A DNA stretch of 64,000 nt from Nitrosopumilus sp. (GCF_025699255.1 NZ_JAILWA010000002.1:1-64000), one strand, 5' to 3'; counted from the stretch's first letter, positions 1-9,362 are shown. Numbers and translations are program-made. The notes: a model not told the origin generated them from the sequence alone.

Positions 1-98
1 AACAAGGTGCTGAAGGACAACAAGGTGCTGAAGGACAACAAGGTGCTGAAGGACAGACTAATGAATCATCTTCATCTGATGATACCAAATCTAACTAA
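1..98 (+). CDS. dnaK: DnaK chaperone, C-terminal tail only (partial)
   Basis: Reading from base 3, an open frame runs to the TAA at 96-98. It encodes a low-complexity Gln/Gly/Ala/Glu-rich tail followed by a Ser/Asp-rich end (about 31 residues visible). Such disordered, acidic, Gly/Gln-rich tails are typical of the extreme C terminus of Hsp70/DnaK, and dnaJ follows 46 bp downstream on the same strand, which is the usual dnaK-dnaJ order. The conserved nucleotide-binding and substrate-binding domains lie outside the window, so the identification rests on context and composition. An unrelated protein with a low-complexity tail cannot be excluded. Confidence 0.7.
   Translation, partial: QGAEGQQGAEGQQGAEGQTNESSSSDDTKSN
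3..56 (+). repeat. 18-bp tandem repeat in the dnaK tail (3 copies visible)
   Basis: Three consecutive 18-bp units start at 3, 21 and 39 and encode the hexapeptide QGAEGQ in frame. The first two are identical and the third differs only in its last base. The array probably continues leftwards out of the window. In-frame coding repeats of this kind can expand or contract without a frameshift. Confidence 0.85.
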
Positions 99-113
99 AT
101 TTCAATTCAATCA

Positions 114-120
114 TTTATAC
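114..120 (+). promoter_or_regulatory. Putative TATA box of dnaJ
   Basis: TTTATAC lies 25-31 bp upstream of the dnaJ ATG at 145, the spacing expected for an archaeal promoter with a very short leader. A purine-rich GGATGA stretch at 136-141 could act as a weak ribosome-binding site. dnaJ could therefore be transcribed separately from dnaK. Confidence 0.45.
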
Positions 121-144
121 TGAAATTATGATTAAGGATGAATT

Positions 145-1200
145 ATGGCTGCAAAACGTGATTATTATGAAGTTTTAGGTGTAAGTAAAACATCTCCTCC
201 TGATGAAATTAAACAACAATATAGAAAATTAGCCTTAAAATTTCACCCTGATCGAAACAAATCTTCTGAAGCAGCAGAACATTTTAAAGAAATTTCTGAA
301 GCATATGCTGTTCTTTCAGATCCTGAAAAAAAACAAATCTATGATCAACATGGCCATGCTGGAGTTGATGGAAGATATTCTAGTGAGGATATTTTTCAAG
401 GAGCACAAGGAGGTGGATTTGATTCAATTTTCGAATCTATTTTTGGTCGTGGTGGTGGTTTTGGTTTTAATCAACAACAAAGAGGTTCTGATCTTCTATA
501 TGAAACTCATGTAACATTAGAAGATGTTCTACATGGGAAAAAAATGGAAATTAATTTACAAAAACAAATCCAATGTGATGTTTGTAATGGTTCTGGAGCA
601 AAACCGGGAACCAATAAAAAAACTTGTGATACATGTCATGGACAAGGTCAGGTAAGACAAACTCGTAACATGGGATTTGCATCTTTTGTAACAGCTGCAC
701 CATGTTCAGCATGTAGAGGTCAAGGTTCTATTATTGAAACACCTTGTAAGGAATGTAAAGGACAAGGAATGAAGAAAGGTTCTAAAACTATAACATTTGA
801 TATTCCTCCTGGTATTGATTCTGGAGATTATACTGTTTCTGGAGAAGGTAACGAAATTCCAGATGGAATAAATGGAGATCTTATTGTAAGAGTACGTGTA
901 CAACCTCATTCAAAATTTAATCGAGATGGAAAAGATATTTTTTATGATCATGATGTATCTATGATTGATGCAGCTTTAGGCTGTGAAATTGTTGTTCCTA
1001 CTTTAGAGGGAACTGAAAAAATCAAAATTGATGCCGGAAGTCAACCCAATACTATTATCAAATTAAAAGGAAAGGGTGTATCTCACATAAATTCTAGAGG
1101 AAAAGGCGATCAATTTGTTAGAGTTGTTGTAAACGTACCAAAAAAACTCAACAAACATCAAAAGAATCTTTTAGATGAATTTAGAAAATCTAACGACTAA
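145..1200 (+). CDS. dnaJ: Chaperone protein DnaJ (Hsp40, type I)
   Basis: A co-chaperone that stimulates the DnaK ATPase and delivers unfolded clients in the cytoplasm. All type I domains are visible in 351 residues: the N-terminal J domain with the HPD motif at residues 34-36, a Gly/Phe-rich linker (about 76-113), and a zinc region with four CxxCxGxG repeats between about residues 143 and 212. Two beta-sandwich client-binding domains follow. The length is near the usual 350-380. The gene follows the putative dnaK tail by 46 bp on the same strand, and the next gene starts one base after its stop. Confidence 0.97.
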   Translation: MAAKRDYYEVLGVSKTSPPDEIKQQYRKLALKFHPDRNKSSEAAEHFKEISEAYAVLSDPEKKQIYDQHGHAGVDGRYSSEDIFQGAQGGGFDSIFESIFGRGGGFGFNQQQRGSDLLYETHVTLEDVLHGKKMEINLQKQIQCDVCNGSGAKPGTNKKTCDTCHGQGQVRQTRNMGFASFVTAAPCSACRGQGSIIETPCKECKGQGMKKGSKTITFDIPPGIDSGDYTVSGEGNEIPDGINGDLIVRVRVQPHSKFNRDGKDIFYDHDVSMIDAALGCEIVVPTLEGTEKIKIDAGSQPNTIIKLKGKGVSHINSRGKGDQFVRVVVNVPKKLNKHQKNLLDEFRKSND

Positions 1201-1201
1201 A

Positions 1202-1741
1202 ATGAAAATTGCATTAGATGTTGATGGTGTACTTGCAGATGTGATAATTTCATGGATAAATTACAATAATTCTATTAGGCCAAAAATTGATAAATATCAA
1301 ATTACAAATTGGGAATTTTGGAAAGAATTCAAAATAGATCCTTTTGACTTTTATTCTGAATTAAGTTCTTGTTGGAAAAATTGGATATCTATTCCTGCAA
1401 CTGAAGAAAATCTGTCATCCCTTACAAAATCTCTTTCTAATATTGGTCAAGTTGATATTGTTACTGCCAGAGAACATTCGACTAATTCCTTTGTAAAATC
1501 ATGGTTGGATCATCATGATGTATCTTATGACAACTATGTTTCTGTAATTGACGGTCCAATGAAAGCTGATCTGAATTATGATGTATTTATTGATGATTCT
1601 CCTCTAAATGCAGAAAAATTTCTTGAAAATAATAAAAAAGTATTTTTGTATTCACAACCATGGAATCAACATATTCACAATAATCAAATTCAGCGAGTTT
1701 CCAATCTTACTGAGGTAATTGAAAAAATAAAATTTCATTAA
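1202..1741 (+). CDS. HAD-superfamily 5'(3')-deoxyribonucleotidase-like phosphatase
   Basis: A predicted cytosolic HAD phosphatase of 179 residues resembling the NT5C 5'(3')-nucleotidase family. Motif I, DVDGVLAD, lies within the first 15 residues and supplies the nucleophilic Asp and the acid/base Asp. A TAREH segment provides motif II, and IDDSP near residue 140 matches the acidic metal-binding motif. I chose the ATG at 1202, immediately after the dnaJ stop, because it puts motif I at the N terminus; an upstream in-frame ATG at 1175 lies inside dnaJ. The 3' end overlaps the convergent zinc-protein gene by four bases. Substrate specificity cannot be read from sequence, and similar HAD proteins act on other phosphate esters. 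Confidence 0.8.
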   Translation: MKIALDVDGVLADVIISWINYNNSIRPKIDKYQITNWEFWKEFKIDPFDFYSELSSCWKNWISIPATEENLSSLTKSLSNIGQVDIVTAREHSTNSFVKSWLDHHDVSYDNYVSVIDGPMKADLNYDVFIDDSPLNAEKFLENNKKVFLYSQPWNQHIHNNQIQRVSNLTEVIEKIKFH

Positions 1742-1902
1742 TTTTTTTCAAATTTTCGAATATTTACTTGATGACCATTTCTAATATGTGTAGAATGAGT
1801 AGTGTTCATTAATTCACCAATTTTATCTTCATTATAGAATTTGGTATTGTATCTACCTAGTACTTTTTTACAATTTAAGCAATAAACTTCTCTAAATTCC
1901 AT
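1738..1902 (-). CDS. Small CxxC zinc-binding protein (54 aa), unknown function
   Basis: A 54-codon frame on the minus strand starts at ATG 1902 and ends at the TAA 1740-1738, whose TTAA is shared with the stop of the convergent nucleotidase gene. The protein has a CLNC pair at residues 8 and 11, then a basic His-rich second half with HSTHIRNGH near residues 36-44. Cys and His spacing of this kind could hold one zinc ion. The frame fills the otherwise empty space between the nucleotidase and tRNA-Leu, and the exact stop-stop overlap supports it being a real gene. No function is assigned. Confidence 0.65.
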   Translation of the reverse strand: MEFREVYCLNCKKVLGRYNTKFYNEDKIGELMNTTHSTHIRNGHQVNIRKFEKN

Positions 1903-1978
1903 TTTCTCACTAGTTCATTTTGTATTTGATGTTTTAGTATAATAAAGAAACTTATTCTAGCTTTCAAATTTTTTCAAT

Positions 1979-2063
1979 GCGGGAGTCACCCAGCCTGGTC
2001 AACGGTGTAAGGTTCAGATCCTTATCTTCTAGGAGTTCGTGGGTTCAAATCCCACTTCCCGCA
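1979..2063 (+). tRNA. tRNA-Leu (anticodon CAG)
   Basis: The 85-nt sequence folds as a class II tRNA. The acceptor stem pairs GCGGGAG at 1979 with TTCCCGC near the 3' end, with A as discriminator. The anticodon stem AAGG/CCTT encloses a seven-base loop TTCAGAT with anticodon CAG. A long variable arm (about CTTC-TAG-GAG) follows, then a T arm GTGGG-TTCAAAT-CCCAC. There is no intron in the anticodon loop, and CCA is not encoded. The long variable arm with CAG anticodon identifies leucine. Confidence 0.93.
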
Positions 2064-2071
2064 TCTATTTT

Positions 2072-3979
2072 CTAAAGATTTTCTATTTTCTTCTTGATAT
2101 TTTTTAAAAGTAGATTGTTAATTGTTTCACCAGAAGCTTTACCTCTTAGTTCTTTCATTACAATCCCCATTAATGGTCCAATTGCTCTTTCTTTTTGGTT
2201 TTTTATTAGTTCTTTATTTTTATCTACAATATTTTCAATAATTTTCTCTAGATCATCTTCGTTGATTGATTGAATTGAAGTATTTTGCATAGCTTCTTGA
2301 ACAGTTTTGGATTTTCCTGCCATTATATTTTCAAAAACTATTTCAATTGATTCTTTTGCAATTTTTCCTTTTTCTAACAGCTGAAATATTTTAAAAATTT
2401 CTTCATCCTGCAATAAATTAGAATTTAATCCACTTCTTTCTAAATTTGTAATTGAAGAACAAAGAATTGATGCTACAAATGTGGCATTGATTTTACTTTC
2501 CTTAATAATTTTTTCAAATAATACATAATATTTTGAATCAAAAATTTGCTCTGCAAGTTGTTGATTAATACCATATTTTGTTTCTAATTCTTTAATAGAT
2601 TCATCCCATGATTTTGGTATATTTTTTTGAGATTCTGATATTTCTTCTTGTGTAATAATTATTGGAGGAATGTCAGTTTCAGGATACATTCTTGCTGCAC
2701 CTGGTCTTGGTCTGAGAAATTTTGTTTCTCCTGCTTGAGTAGCTAGTCTAGTATCTATTGGAATACCGTTATCTCTAATATGTTCAATTCTTAAAACAAT
2801 CTGATCTATAATAGTTTGAATTTTTTCTTGAGGTGAAGCTAAAATCAAAAAAGCATCATTTTCTTTAATTCCAGTATATTTCTTTAACTCGTTCAGATCT
2901 GTTTCTTCTACTCCGTAATTTGGTAATTCATCTGAATGAAACACTCCACCAATTCCAAAAAATCTTACTAATTCTGCTATTTCTTTCCCTAATCTAATAC
3001 CTTCATATGGTGAATATCCAAAAATCCCAACCATATTTTTAAAAGATATTTCAACTATCTTGTGATTTTTCTTAATGGCATTTTGAATAATTTTTGATTT
3101 ACATTTTGAAAATAATTCGGTAATGTCATTTCTGTCTTCATCATAAAATTTCCAATCTTTTTCTTGAATTTTATTTGAAATTTTAAGCAAACCGTGTTGT
3201 CTTTTTGCTTCATATTCAACAACTTTTTCTAATTGATCTAATTGCTGTACTCCCTTTACCTCAATTACTATGCCTCTTCCTTCTTTAATTGAAACATTAA
3301 CATCTTGCCTAATTGATCCTAAACCTCTCTTTACCTTTTTTGTACTTCTCAAAATTCTTCCTAAAGATAATGCAATTTTTTTAATCTCTGATGATTCTAC
3401 TTCAAAAGGCTCCGTTGCAATTTCAACTAAGGGAACCCCTAAACGCTCTAAACCAAACTTCCTTACAGAACCTTCTTCACCCAAAATTTTCGCTGCATCT
3501 TCTTCCAAACACACCGATTGAATTCCTATCTTTATTTTCCCTGCATAAAAATATCCTCCTTGTGAAATTAACATAGTGCGTTGAAATCCGGTAGTGTTTG
3601 AACCATCAATCACTGTTTTTCTCATAGGATATATCTCACTAAAAATATTTGATTTTAAAGCAGATGAAATTATTAATGCAATATTTTTTGCATCTTCATC
3701 TAATTCATGAGGAGGTTCTTCATCCTGCTCTACTAAACAACTACTCTGATTATTTGCATAATACATTATAGTTTTTGATTTTGTACTTTCAAACAATGCC
3801 GCAGGATCAAATTCCCCTAATTCACTTTTAGATACTCGTAATTTTCTTTGAAATTTAATGGAATATTCATCTGATTCAATAGGAGTACAATTGCAAAATA
3901 ATTTCTTATTAGTTGATAATTGCTGATGAATTTCCAATCCTACTTTGACACCTACATCATTAATCGAAAATTTTTCCAT
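2072..3979 (-). CDS. gatE: Glutamyl-tRNA(Gln) amidotransferase subunit E
   Basis: GatE is the tRNA-binding and kinase/amidotransferase subunit of the archaeal GatDE complex, which converts Glu-tRNA(Gln) to Gln-tRNA(Gln) because most archaea lack glutaminyl-tRNA synthetase. At 635 residues it has the family length. The N-terminal part has the GatB/E cradle signature (KVGLEIHQQL near residue 12, then a segment ending in EDAAKI near 162). The middle holds a GAD-type insertion, and the C-terminal third is the helical YqeY-like tail that contacts tRNA. It lies 11 bp downstream of gatD, so the two are almost certainly co-transcribed. Its 3' end faces tRNA-Leu, 8 bp away. Confidence 0.96.
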   Translation of the reverse strand: MEKFSINDVGVKVGLEIHQQLSTNKKLFCNCTPIESDEYSIKFQRKLRVSKSELGEFDPAALFESTKSKTIMYYANNQSSCLVEQDEEPPHELDEDAKNIALIISSALKSNIFSEIYPMRKTVIDGSNTTGFQRTMLISQGGYFYAGKIKIGIQSVCLEEDAAKILGEEGSVRKFGLERLGVPLVEIATEPFEVESSEIKKIALSLGRILRSTKKVKRGLGSIRQDVNVSIKEGRGIVIEVKGVQQLDQLEKVVEYEAKRQHGLLKISNKIQEKDWKFYDEDRNDITELFSKCKSKIIQNAIKKNHKIVEISFKNMVGIFGYSPYEGIRLGKEIAELVRFFGIGGVFHSDELPNYGVEETDLNELKKYTGIKENDAFLILASPQEKIQTIIDQIVLRIEHIRDNGIPIDTRLATQAGETKFLRPRPGAARMYPETDIPPIIITQEEISESQKNIPKSWDESIKELETKYGINQQLAEQIFDSKYYVLFEKIIKESKINATFVASILCSSITNLERSGLNSNLLQDEEIFKIFQLLEKGKIAKESIEIVFENIMAGKSKTVQEAMQNTSIQSINEDDLEKIIENIVDKNKELIKNQKERAIGPLMGIVMKELRGKASGETINNLLLKNIKKKIENL

Positions 3980-3990
3980 ATTGTCTCCTC

Positions 3991-5280
3991 CTATATTGAA
4001 AATTCAGATGCGATTCTATCAAGCATGAATTCCTTGATTTCATCCATTTTTTCAGTATTTCCAGTTACCCACATTGCTTTGACTAATGCCGTTTCAGGAA
4101 TCATGTTTTCTAATGGAATTATTCCTAAATTAAGCAAATCTCTACCACTTTCATAAACTGTCATTCTAACTCTTCCATCAATACACTGTGAAGTCATTCC
4201 CATAAAGATCCCTTTTTCTTTTGCAATTTTTACTATTGAGTACATATTTTTTCCAATATGACCTAATCCAGTACCTTCAAAAATTATTGCTTTATAGTTT
4301 GAATCTATTATATTTTTTAACAAAGATGGTTCATACCCTGGATGATATTTAACCAGTGCCACTTTTTCATTTATTTTTATTTGGGGATTAAATTCCTGAG
4401 CTGAAAAATAATCTGTTTTCATATTGTTATGAATTTTATTATTCACAACTAAAAATGCAGGATCATCCCCCATTGTTTGGAATGCCCCTCTTTTGCTTGT
4501 ATGGTTTTTTCTAACTCTAGTTCCTATATGACATGCAATTGTTTCATCATTTTCATCTTGATGCATTACAATGTATATTCCATTTGTATTACATTCAGTT
4601 AGAAATTTTGTAGCTCCAATTAAATTCAATGCAGCATCTGATGATGCACGATCTGAGGATCTTTGTGAACCTACTAAAGCAATCGGTATTGGAAATCCTG
4701 CCAATGAAAATGAAAGATATGAAGAAGTATAGTGCATAGTATCTGTTCCATGTGCAATAATGATTCCAGAGTAATCTGATTTAGAATATTGTTTAATCTC
4801 TTCAGCAATTTTTAGCCAATGTTCTGGTACGATGTTTTCTGAATATTCTGAAAATAGTACTTTGGCTTCTATGTTTGCAATCTTTGCAAGCTCTGGAACT
4901 GAAGAATTCAATTCTTCAGCTGTTAATACAGGTGTTACTGCACCTGTTCTGTAATCAATTTTACTAGCAATTGTACCTCCTGTTGATAAAAGCAAAATAT
5001 TTGGTAATTTTTCATTTTTTTCTATTTTACTATCTTTTTCAATAATTACTTCTTTAGTTGGATTTTTTTCTATTTTTTCTATCTTGGTAATTTCTAAACC
5101 TATATTGTATCCACTTTTTAATTTTAAAACAATATGTTTATCATCACTGTGTTCATATCTTGGCATAATAATGCCTGAATAAGTAATATCAGCTAAAATT
5201 TTTACAGAATCACCAATTACAACTTGATTTTTCTTTAAAAATTCTAATGAATTTCCATCATACCCTGTGTATTCTGACAT
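3991..5280 (-). CDS. gatD: Glutamyl-tRNA(Gln) amidotransferase subunit D (asparaginase-like)
   Basis: GatD hydrolyses glutamine and supplies ammonia to GatE. After an N-terminal beta-barrel domain of about 90 residues comes an L-asparaginase type I fold with the catalytic Thr motif TGGTIAS (100-106) and the second signature AHGTDTM (about 176). The length of 429 is normal. The N-terminal extension distinguishes it from a plain asparaginase, as does its place directly upstream of gatE. The gene starts with ATG, 32 bp after the stop of cdc48 on the same strand. Confidence 0.96.
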   Translation of the reverse strand: MSEYTGYDGNSLEFLKKNQVVIGDSVKILADITYSGIIMPRYEHSDDKHIVLKLKSGYNIGLEITKIEKIEKNPTKEVIIEKDSKIEKNEKLPNILLLSTGGTIASKIDYRTGAVTPVLTAEELNSSVPELAKIANIEAKVLFSEYSENIVPEHWLKIAEEIKQYSKSDYSGIIIAHGTDTMHYTSSYLSFSLAGFPIPIALVGSQRSSDRASSDAALNLIGATKFLTECNTNGIYIVMHQDENDETIACHIGTRVRKNHTSKRGAFQTMGDDPAFLVVNNKIHNNMKTDYFSAQEFNPQIKINEKVALVKYHPGYEPSLLKNIIDSNYKAIIFEGTGLGHIGKNMYSIVKIAKEKGIFMGMTSQCIDGRVRMTVYESGRDLLNLGIIPLENMIPETALVKAMWVTGNTEKMDEIKEFMLDRIASEFSI

Positions 5281-5312
5281 TTATGAGAATTAGATTTGTT
5301 ATTTAATTAAAA

Positions 5313-7499
5313 CTACCTGTAATAGGAAGCTACTAGTTTTTCTCCCATCTTAAGGTCTTTTTGTTCTCTAACTTTCTTTACTGCTTCTTCAAAGTGTTTC
5401 ATAGTAACTTTAGCATCAATTGAGGTCTTCTCAATATCCTTAACATCTGGATGTGAATCTAGGAATTCGTGAATAACTAATGATACTGCAGTATTTGCAA
5501 TAGATGCAGTATCTGCACCACTAAGTCCGTCAGTTATTTCAGCAAGTTTATCAAAATCAACATGTTTTGGATCATTTTCTTCACTTATAGTTGGAATCTT
5601 GGCTGCATTAATTTTCAAGATACTCTTTCTACTTTCTTTATCTGGAAGTGGAATTTGAATAATTTTATCAAATCTTCCTGGTCTTAATAATGCTGGATCA
5701 ATCATGTCTGCTCTGTTAGTTGCTGCTAATACAATGACACCGTGCATATTTTCCATTCCATCTAATTCTGTCAATAGTTGACTGACTACTCTTTCAGTTA
5801 CTGCAGTTTCGCCACCAGCTCCTCTAATTGGAGCAATTGAATCAATTTCATCAAAGAATACTACACATGGCGAAGATTGACGTGCACGTTTGAAAATTTC
5901 TCTAATTCCCCTTTCTGATTCTCCTACCCATTTTGATAAAAGTTCAGGACCTCTTACAGAAACAAAGTTTGCTTCACTTTGAGTAGCTACTGCCTTTGCA
6001 AGTAGAGTTTTACCAGTACCACTTGGACCGTGTAACAATATTCCTCTTGGCATATTGTGTCCAAGTTTATCATAAAGACCTGGATATTTCATTGGCCATT
6101 CAACTGCTTCTTGTAGTTCTCGTTTAACATCTTCTAAACCACCAACATCTTCCCATTTGACATCTGGATTCTCAATGAAAACTTCTCTCATGCCTGATGG
6201 AGTGACTTCGATCAAAGCTTTCTGGAAATCTTCATGATTTACAATTAGTTTGTCTAATGTTTCAGGAGGAAGTTTTTCTTCTTCTAAATTCAAAACAGGT
6301 AGTAATCTTCTTAAACATTTCATAGCAGCCTCTTTACAAAGATATTCCAAGTCTGCACCAACATACCCGTGACTAACTGATGAAATTTTATCAAGATTTA
6401 CATCTTCACCCAAAGGCATGTTTCTACTGTGAATTGCAAGTATGTCTTTTCTTCCTTTTTTATCTGGCACTTTAATTTCTATTTCTCTATCAAATCTTCC
6501 TGGTCTTCTTAATGCAGGATCAATTGCATTGGGTCTGTTGGTTGCTGAAATTACAATTACTTTACCTCTTGCCTCTAATCCATCCATTAATGACAACATT
6601 TGAGAAACAACTCTTCTTTCAACTTCTCCAGTAACCTCTTCTCTTTTTGGAGCAATAGAATCAATTTCATCCACAAAAATTATTGATGGTGCTTTTTCCC
6701 TTGCCTCTTTGAAAATTTCTCTTAATCTTGCTTCACTTTCACCATAGAATTTACTCATAATTTCTGGACCTGAAATACTAATAAAATGTGCATTACTCTC
6801 ATTTGCAACTGCTTTTGCAAGAAGTGTCTTACCTGTACCAGGTGGACCGTATAACAAAACTCCTTTTGGAGCTTCAATTCCTAATTTTTCAAATATTTCT
6901 GGATGTCTTAATGGAAGCTCAATCATCTCTCTTACTTTTTTAATCTCATTGTGAATTCCACCAATATCTTCATAGGTTACTTGTGGAACTCCACGTAATG
7001 TTTCACCTTTTTCTGCAATATGGAAAACTGTTTTTTGAGTAACCAAAACAGCATCAGCTGATGGATTCACACCAATAACTTGGAAAGTTAGACGTCCACC
7101 AAAGTATGGGACCATTACATTATCTCCTTTAATCAAAGGAACACTTTCTAAGGCATCTGCAAGATATCTTTCATCAATAGGTGGGATTGCTTCTAATGGA
7201 GCAACTACTACTTTTTCAGCAGCTACTGCTTTAATTTTTCTTACAGATATTGTATCACCAATAGCAATTCCTGAATTATTTCTTCCAAGTCCGTCAATTC
7301 TGATTATTCCTTTACCTTCATCAGATGGATAAAGTGGAAGACATTTTGCTACAGTTCTTCTTTTACCTTTAATTTCAATAACATCGCCTGTGGAGGCATT
7401 TAACGTATCCATAGAATCATAATCAATTCTTGCTACTCCTCTTCCTACATCTCTAGTATATGCTTCAAGAACTTTGAGAGATAGTGCATTTTGACTCAT
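5313..7499 (-). CDS. cdc48: Cdc48/VCP-family double AAA+ ATPase (VAT-like)
   Basis: A hexameric unfoldase that can feed substrates to the 20S proteasome. It has the CDC48 N-terminal double-psi barrel and second N subdomain (about residues 1-175), then D1 with Walker A GPPGTGKT at 218-225 and a FVDEID Walker B, and D2 with Walker A GPSGTGKT near 490 and FFDEID. Both second regions of homology contain the RRPGRFD or RPGRFD arginine-finger segment. The C terminus ends in YYR, which fits the hydrophobic-Tyr-X proteasome-docking pattern. I chose ATG 7499 over the in-frame TTG 7514 because a TATA element sits about 26 bp upstream of it. The resulting 728 residues match the family. Confidence 0.96.
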   Translation of the reverse strand: MSQNALSLKVLEAYTRDVGRGVARIDYDSMDTLNASTGDVIEIKGKRRTVAKCLPLYPSDEGKGIIRIDGLGRNNSGIAIGDTISVRKIKAVAAEKVVVAPLEAIPPIDERYLADALESVPLIKGDNVMVPYFGGRLTFQVIGVNPSADAVLVTQKTVFHIAEKGETLRGVPQVTYEDIGGIHNEIKKVREMIELPLRHPEIFEKLGIEAPKGVLLYGPPGTGKTLLAKAVANESNAHFISISGPEIMSKFYGESEARLREIFKEAREKAPSIIFVDEIDSIAPKREEVTGEVERRVVSQMLSLMDGLEARGKVIVISATNRPNAIDPALRRPGRFDREIEIKVPDKKGRKDILAIHSRNMPLGEDVNLDKISSVSHGYVGADLEYLCKEAAMKCLRRLLPVLNLEEEKLPPETLDKLIVNHEDFQKALIEVTPSGMREVFIENPDVKWEDVGGLEDVKRELQEAVEWPMKYPGLYDKLGHNMPRGILLHGPSGTGKTLLAKAVATQSEANFVSVRGPELLSKWVGESERGIREIFKRARQSSPCVVFFDEIDSIAPIRGAGGETAVTERVVSQLLTELDGMENMHGVIVLAATNRADMIDPALLRPGRFDKIIQIPLPDKESRKSILKINAAKIPTISEENDPKHVDFDKLAEITDGLSGADTASIANTAVSLVIHEFLDSHPDVKDIEKTSIDAKVTMKHFEEAVKKVREQKDLKMGEKLVASYYR

Positions 7500-7520
7500 A
7501 TACAATGGCCTCAATTCTAA

Positions 7521-7530
7521 TTTTTATACC
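7521..7530 (-). promoter_or_regulatory. TATA box of cdc48
   Basis: On the minus strand this reads GGTATAAAAA, a near-ideal archaeal TATA element centred about 26 bp upstream of ATG 7499. The transcript would be leaderless, which favours that start codon over the upstream TTG. Confidence 0.6.
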
Positions 7531-7604
7531 TTTGTGGTAATTTCCATAACTTACAGTAAGAATACCACAAGCTTAAAATTCTCTTTAGGTAGGAAACGAT
7601 CAAC

Positions 7605-8339
7605 TTGGGTAAGAGACCATTAGTTAGAAGACGAGGCCGTGGAGGCAATCAATTTAGATCTACATCTACTGGTAAAGTAGGAGTAAAAGCAAATTATCCA
7701 CGTTTTCCACTAGCAGAACAACACGAGGGAAAAATTATTGATCTTATACATGAACGTGGGAGAGAAGCACCTTTAGCAAAAGTTAGATTTGAAGATGGCT
7801 CTGTTTCATTTGTACCTGCAGTTCTAGGAACTACAGTTGGTTCAACTTTACAATTTGGATTAAAATCAAATATCGAACAAGGTAATGTCATTAGTGTTCA
7901 AAATATTCCTGATGGAACCATTGTTTGTAATATTGAAAAACACTTTGGTGATGGTGGAGCTATAGTAAAATCTGCAGGAACAAATGCAACCGTATTTTCA
8001 CATGGTGATGATGGTGTAACAGTCAAACTCCCATCTGGAAAATTTACTACTTTGAATCCTAAAAACAGAGCTATGATTGGTACTCTTGCAGGTGGTGGTG
8101 CAAGTGAACGTCACTTTATGAGCGCAGGTAACAAATGGCGTAGTTTTAAAGCTAAAGGAAAGAAATATCCAATTGTTAGAGGTGTTGCTCAAGCAGCATA
8201 TGTACACCCACACGGTGGTGGACGTCATCAACATGTTGGACAAAGTTCTACAGTTTCAAGAGATGCTCCTCCAGGTGCTAAGGTAGGTAGTATTGCTGCA
8301 AGAAAGACCGGCAGAGCAAGAATCAAAGAAAGAAAGTAG
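7605..8339 (+). CDS. rpl2: 50S ribosomal protein L2 (uL2)
   Basis: A core large-subunit protein that contacts the peptidyl-transferase region of 23S rRNA. The 244 residues start with an Arg/Gly-rich N terminus. The conserved C-terminal signature HPHGGGRHQHVG (about residues 202-213) is followed by the basic tail ending in KTGRARIKERK. The only start that gives the full N terminus is TTG 7605; AT-rich CTTAAAAT at 7572-7579 is about 28 bp upstream. The gene is isolated here from the usual L3-L4-L23-L2 operon, since its neighbours are cdc48 (divergent) and acylphosphatase. Confidence 0.96.
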   Translation: MGKRPLVRRRGRGGNQFRSTSTGKVGVKANYPRFPLAEQHEGKIIDLIHERGREAPLAKVRFEDGSVSFVPAVLGTTVGSTLQFGLKSNIEQGNVISVQNIPDGTIVCNIEKHFGDGGAIVKSAGTNATVFSHGDDGVTVKLPSGKFTTLNPKNRAMIGTLAGGGASERHFMSAGNKWRSFKAKGKKYPIVRGVAQAAYVHPHGGGRHQHVGQSSTVSRDAPPGAKVGSIAARKTGRARIKERK

Positions 8340-8389
8340 TTTTTACTTTAACCTAAAATTGATTAATAGCCCAATTAATTATTGTTGTA

Positions 8390-8668
8390 GTGTCAGATCA
8401 ACGAGTTAGACTTTTTGTAACTGGGAAGGTACAAGGTGTTTTTTTCCGTCAAACGCTCAAAGTAATGGCAAAGAAAAACAATATTTTTGGTTGGGTAAAA
8501 AATCTTGATGATGGTAGAGTCGAAGCTGTTCTGGAAGGAGATGTAGAAAAAATCAGTAGATTAATTGAATGGGCTCATGGAGGTCCAGCCAACGCAAGAG
8601 TTGAAGATGTAGAAATTCGAAATGAGAAATTTATAGGAGAATTCTCAAAATTTGATGTATTGTATTAG
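8390..8668 (+). CDS. acyP: Acylphosphatase
   Basis: A small cytosolic hydrolase of acyl phosphates such as carbamoyl phosphate and 1,3-bisphosphoglycerate. The 92-residue protein has the complete signature: GKVQGVFFR near the N terminus with the phosphate-binding Arg20, then GWVKNLDDGRVE with the catalytic Asn38. The start is GTG 8390. Its TAG stop overlaps the stop of the convergent gene by four bases (TTAG). Confidence 0.95.
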   Translation: MSDQRVRLFVTGKVQGVFFRQTLKVMAKKNNIFGWVKNLDDGRVEAVLEGDVEKISRLIEWAHGGPANARVEDVEIRNEKFIGEFSKFDVLY

Positions 8669-8997
8669 TGAATTTCATAAAATGCATCTTTAATGATCTC
8701 AGAAAACTCTGAAATATCTTGATCTTTTTTAACTTGAATTATTTTAACTGGTTCTTTTCTGCTTCGTTGAACTTTAATTATTATGCCATCTCTTACAGGT
8801 TCTACATCTAGGAACCATCTGAATGTCATAGATTTACAAAAAACCACTCTGTGCATTCTTACATCTTCTACCACTTTGTCTCCTAACGAAAAGCAAAATT
8901 CTCTTATTGCATCAAATAATGGCAATACATGACTAGGAATTTGTTTTTTAAATTCTTGATAATTTCTTTTGTTACCAAATGAGATTATTCCTTCCAC
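8665..8997 (-). CDS. Hypothetical protein, DUF5655-like (110 aa)
   Basis: A 110-residue soluble protein without membrane segments or cysteine clusters. The central part (about residues 30-90) alternates charged and hydrophobic residues and carries DVRMHRVVF and FLDVEPVRDG segments, recalling small DUF5655-type domains sometimes labelled predicted transport proteins. I recognise no catalytic motif. The start is GTG 8997. The gene converges on acyP with a four-base stop overlap and lies just downstream of the SRP RNA gene on the same strand, so read-through from that RNA is possible. Confidence 0.6.
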   Translation of the reverse strand: MEGIISFGNKRNYQEFKKQIPSHVLPLFDAIREFCFSLGDKVVEDVRMHRVVFCKSMTFRWFLDVEPVRDGIIIKVQRSRKEPVKIIQVKKDQDISEFSEIIKDAFYEIH

Positions 8998-9026
8998 AAA
9001 TTGAAAAATTTTATTTTAATTATAAA

Positions 9027-9342
9027 GGTAGTAGATCTGCTGGTTCCAGTCTAGACGAATAGCCCCATTTCAAGGCGTACAAGATCCGCCACGTTGACGA
9101 GGAAGCGTGGATGCTCCACCTTAGGATTGCTCCCTCCCGGACCTCATCCCTTTCGATGGTTCGGTCTTAGAAGTTATCCCTTCGGATATTTCTAGTCCTG
9201 CAACCACCCGCCTCGGCGTGATTTCATTTCCGCACACCAAGCGGGAATTACCCTTCTAGAGATTTACCCAACAGTTGCTGATCTCTGCATATAGCCGGTT
9301 TCAGAATAGGGCACGGCTGGCACCCTGATCCTACCTACTACC
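9027..9342 (-). ncRNA. ffs: Signal recognition particle RNA (7S RNA)
   Basis: A GC-rich stretch of about 316 nt stands out from the AT-rich surroundings. Read on the minus strand, the 5' end (from 9342) starts GGTAGTAG and the 3' end finishes CTACTACC, which pair to close helix 5. The universally conserved SRP domain IV is recognisable as GAGGTCCGGGAGGGAGCAAT around 9126-9145, with the AAGGTGGAG segment just after. A GNAR-type hairpin around ATCCGAAGGGAT fits helix 6. This RNA binds SRP54 and SRP19 and targets membrane and secreted proteins. It explains the only stretch over 300 bp without a protein gene. Confidence 0.92.
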
Positions 9343-9362
9343 ATTTTTCCTTAGAAAGTATG

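Noticed and set aside
305-909. Open frames nested in dnaJ on both strands
   Set aside because: They are low-complexity shadows of the real dnaJ frame without motifs or start signals.
1979-2063. Intron in the tRNA-Leu gene
   Set aside because: The extra length is explained by the long variable arm of class II tRNAs; the anticodon loop has the normal seven bases.
9027-9342. RNase P RNA as identity of the GC-rich noncoding stretch
   Set aside because: The conserved SRP domain IV sequence and the closing 5'/3' pairing fit SRP RNA, and no RNase P core motif (such as ACAGNRA) was seen.
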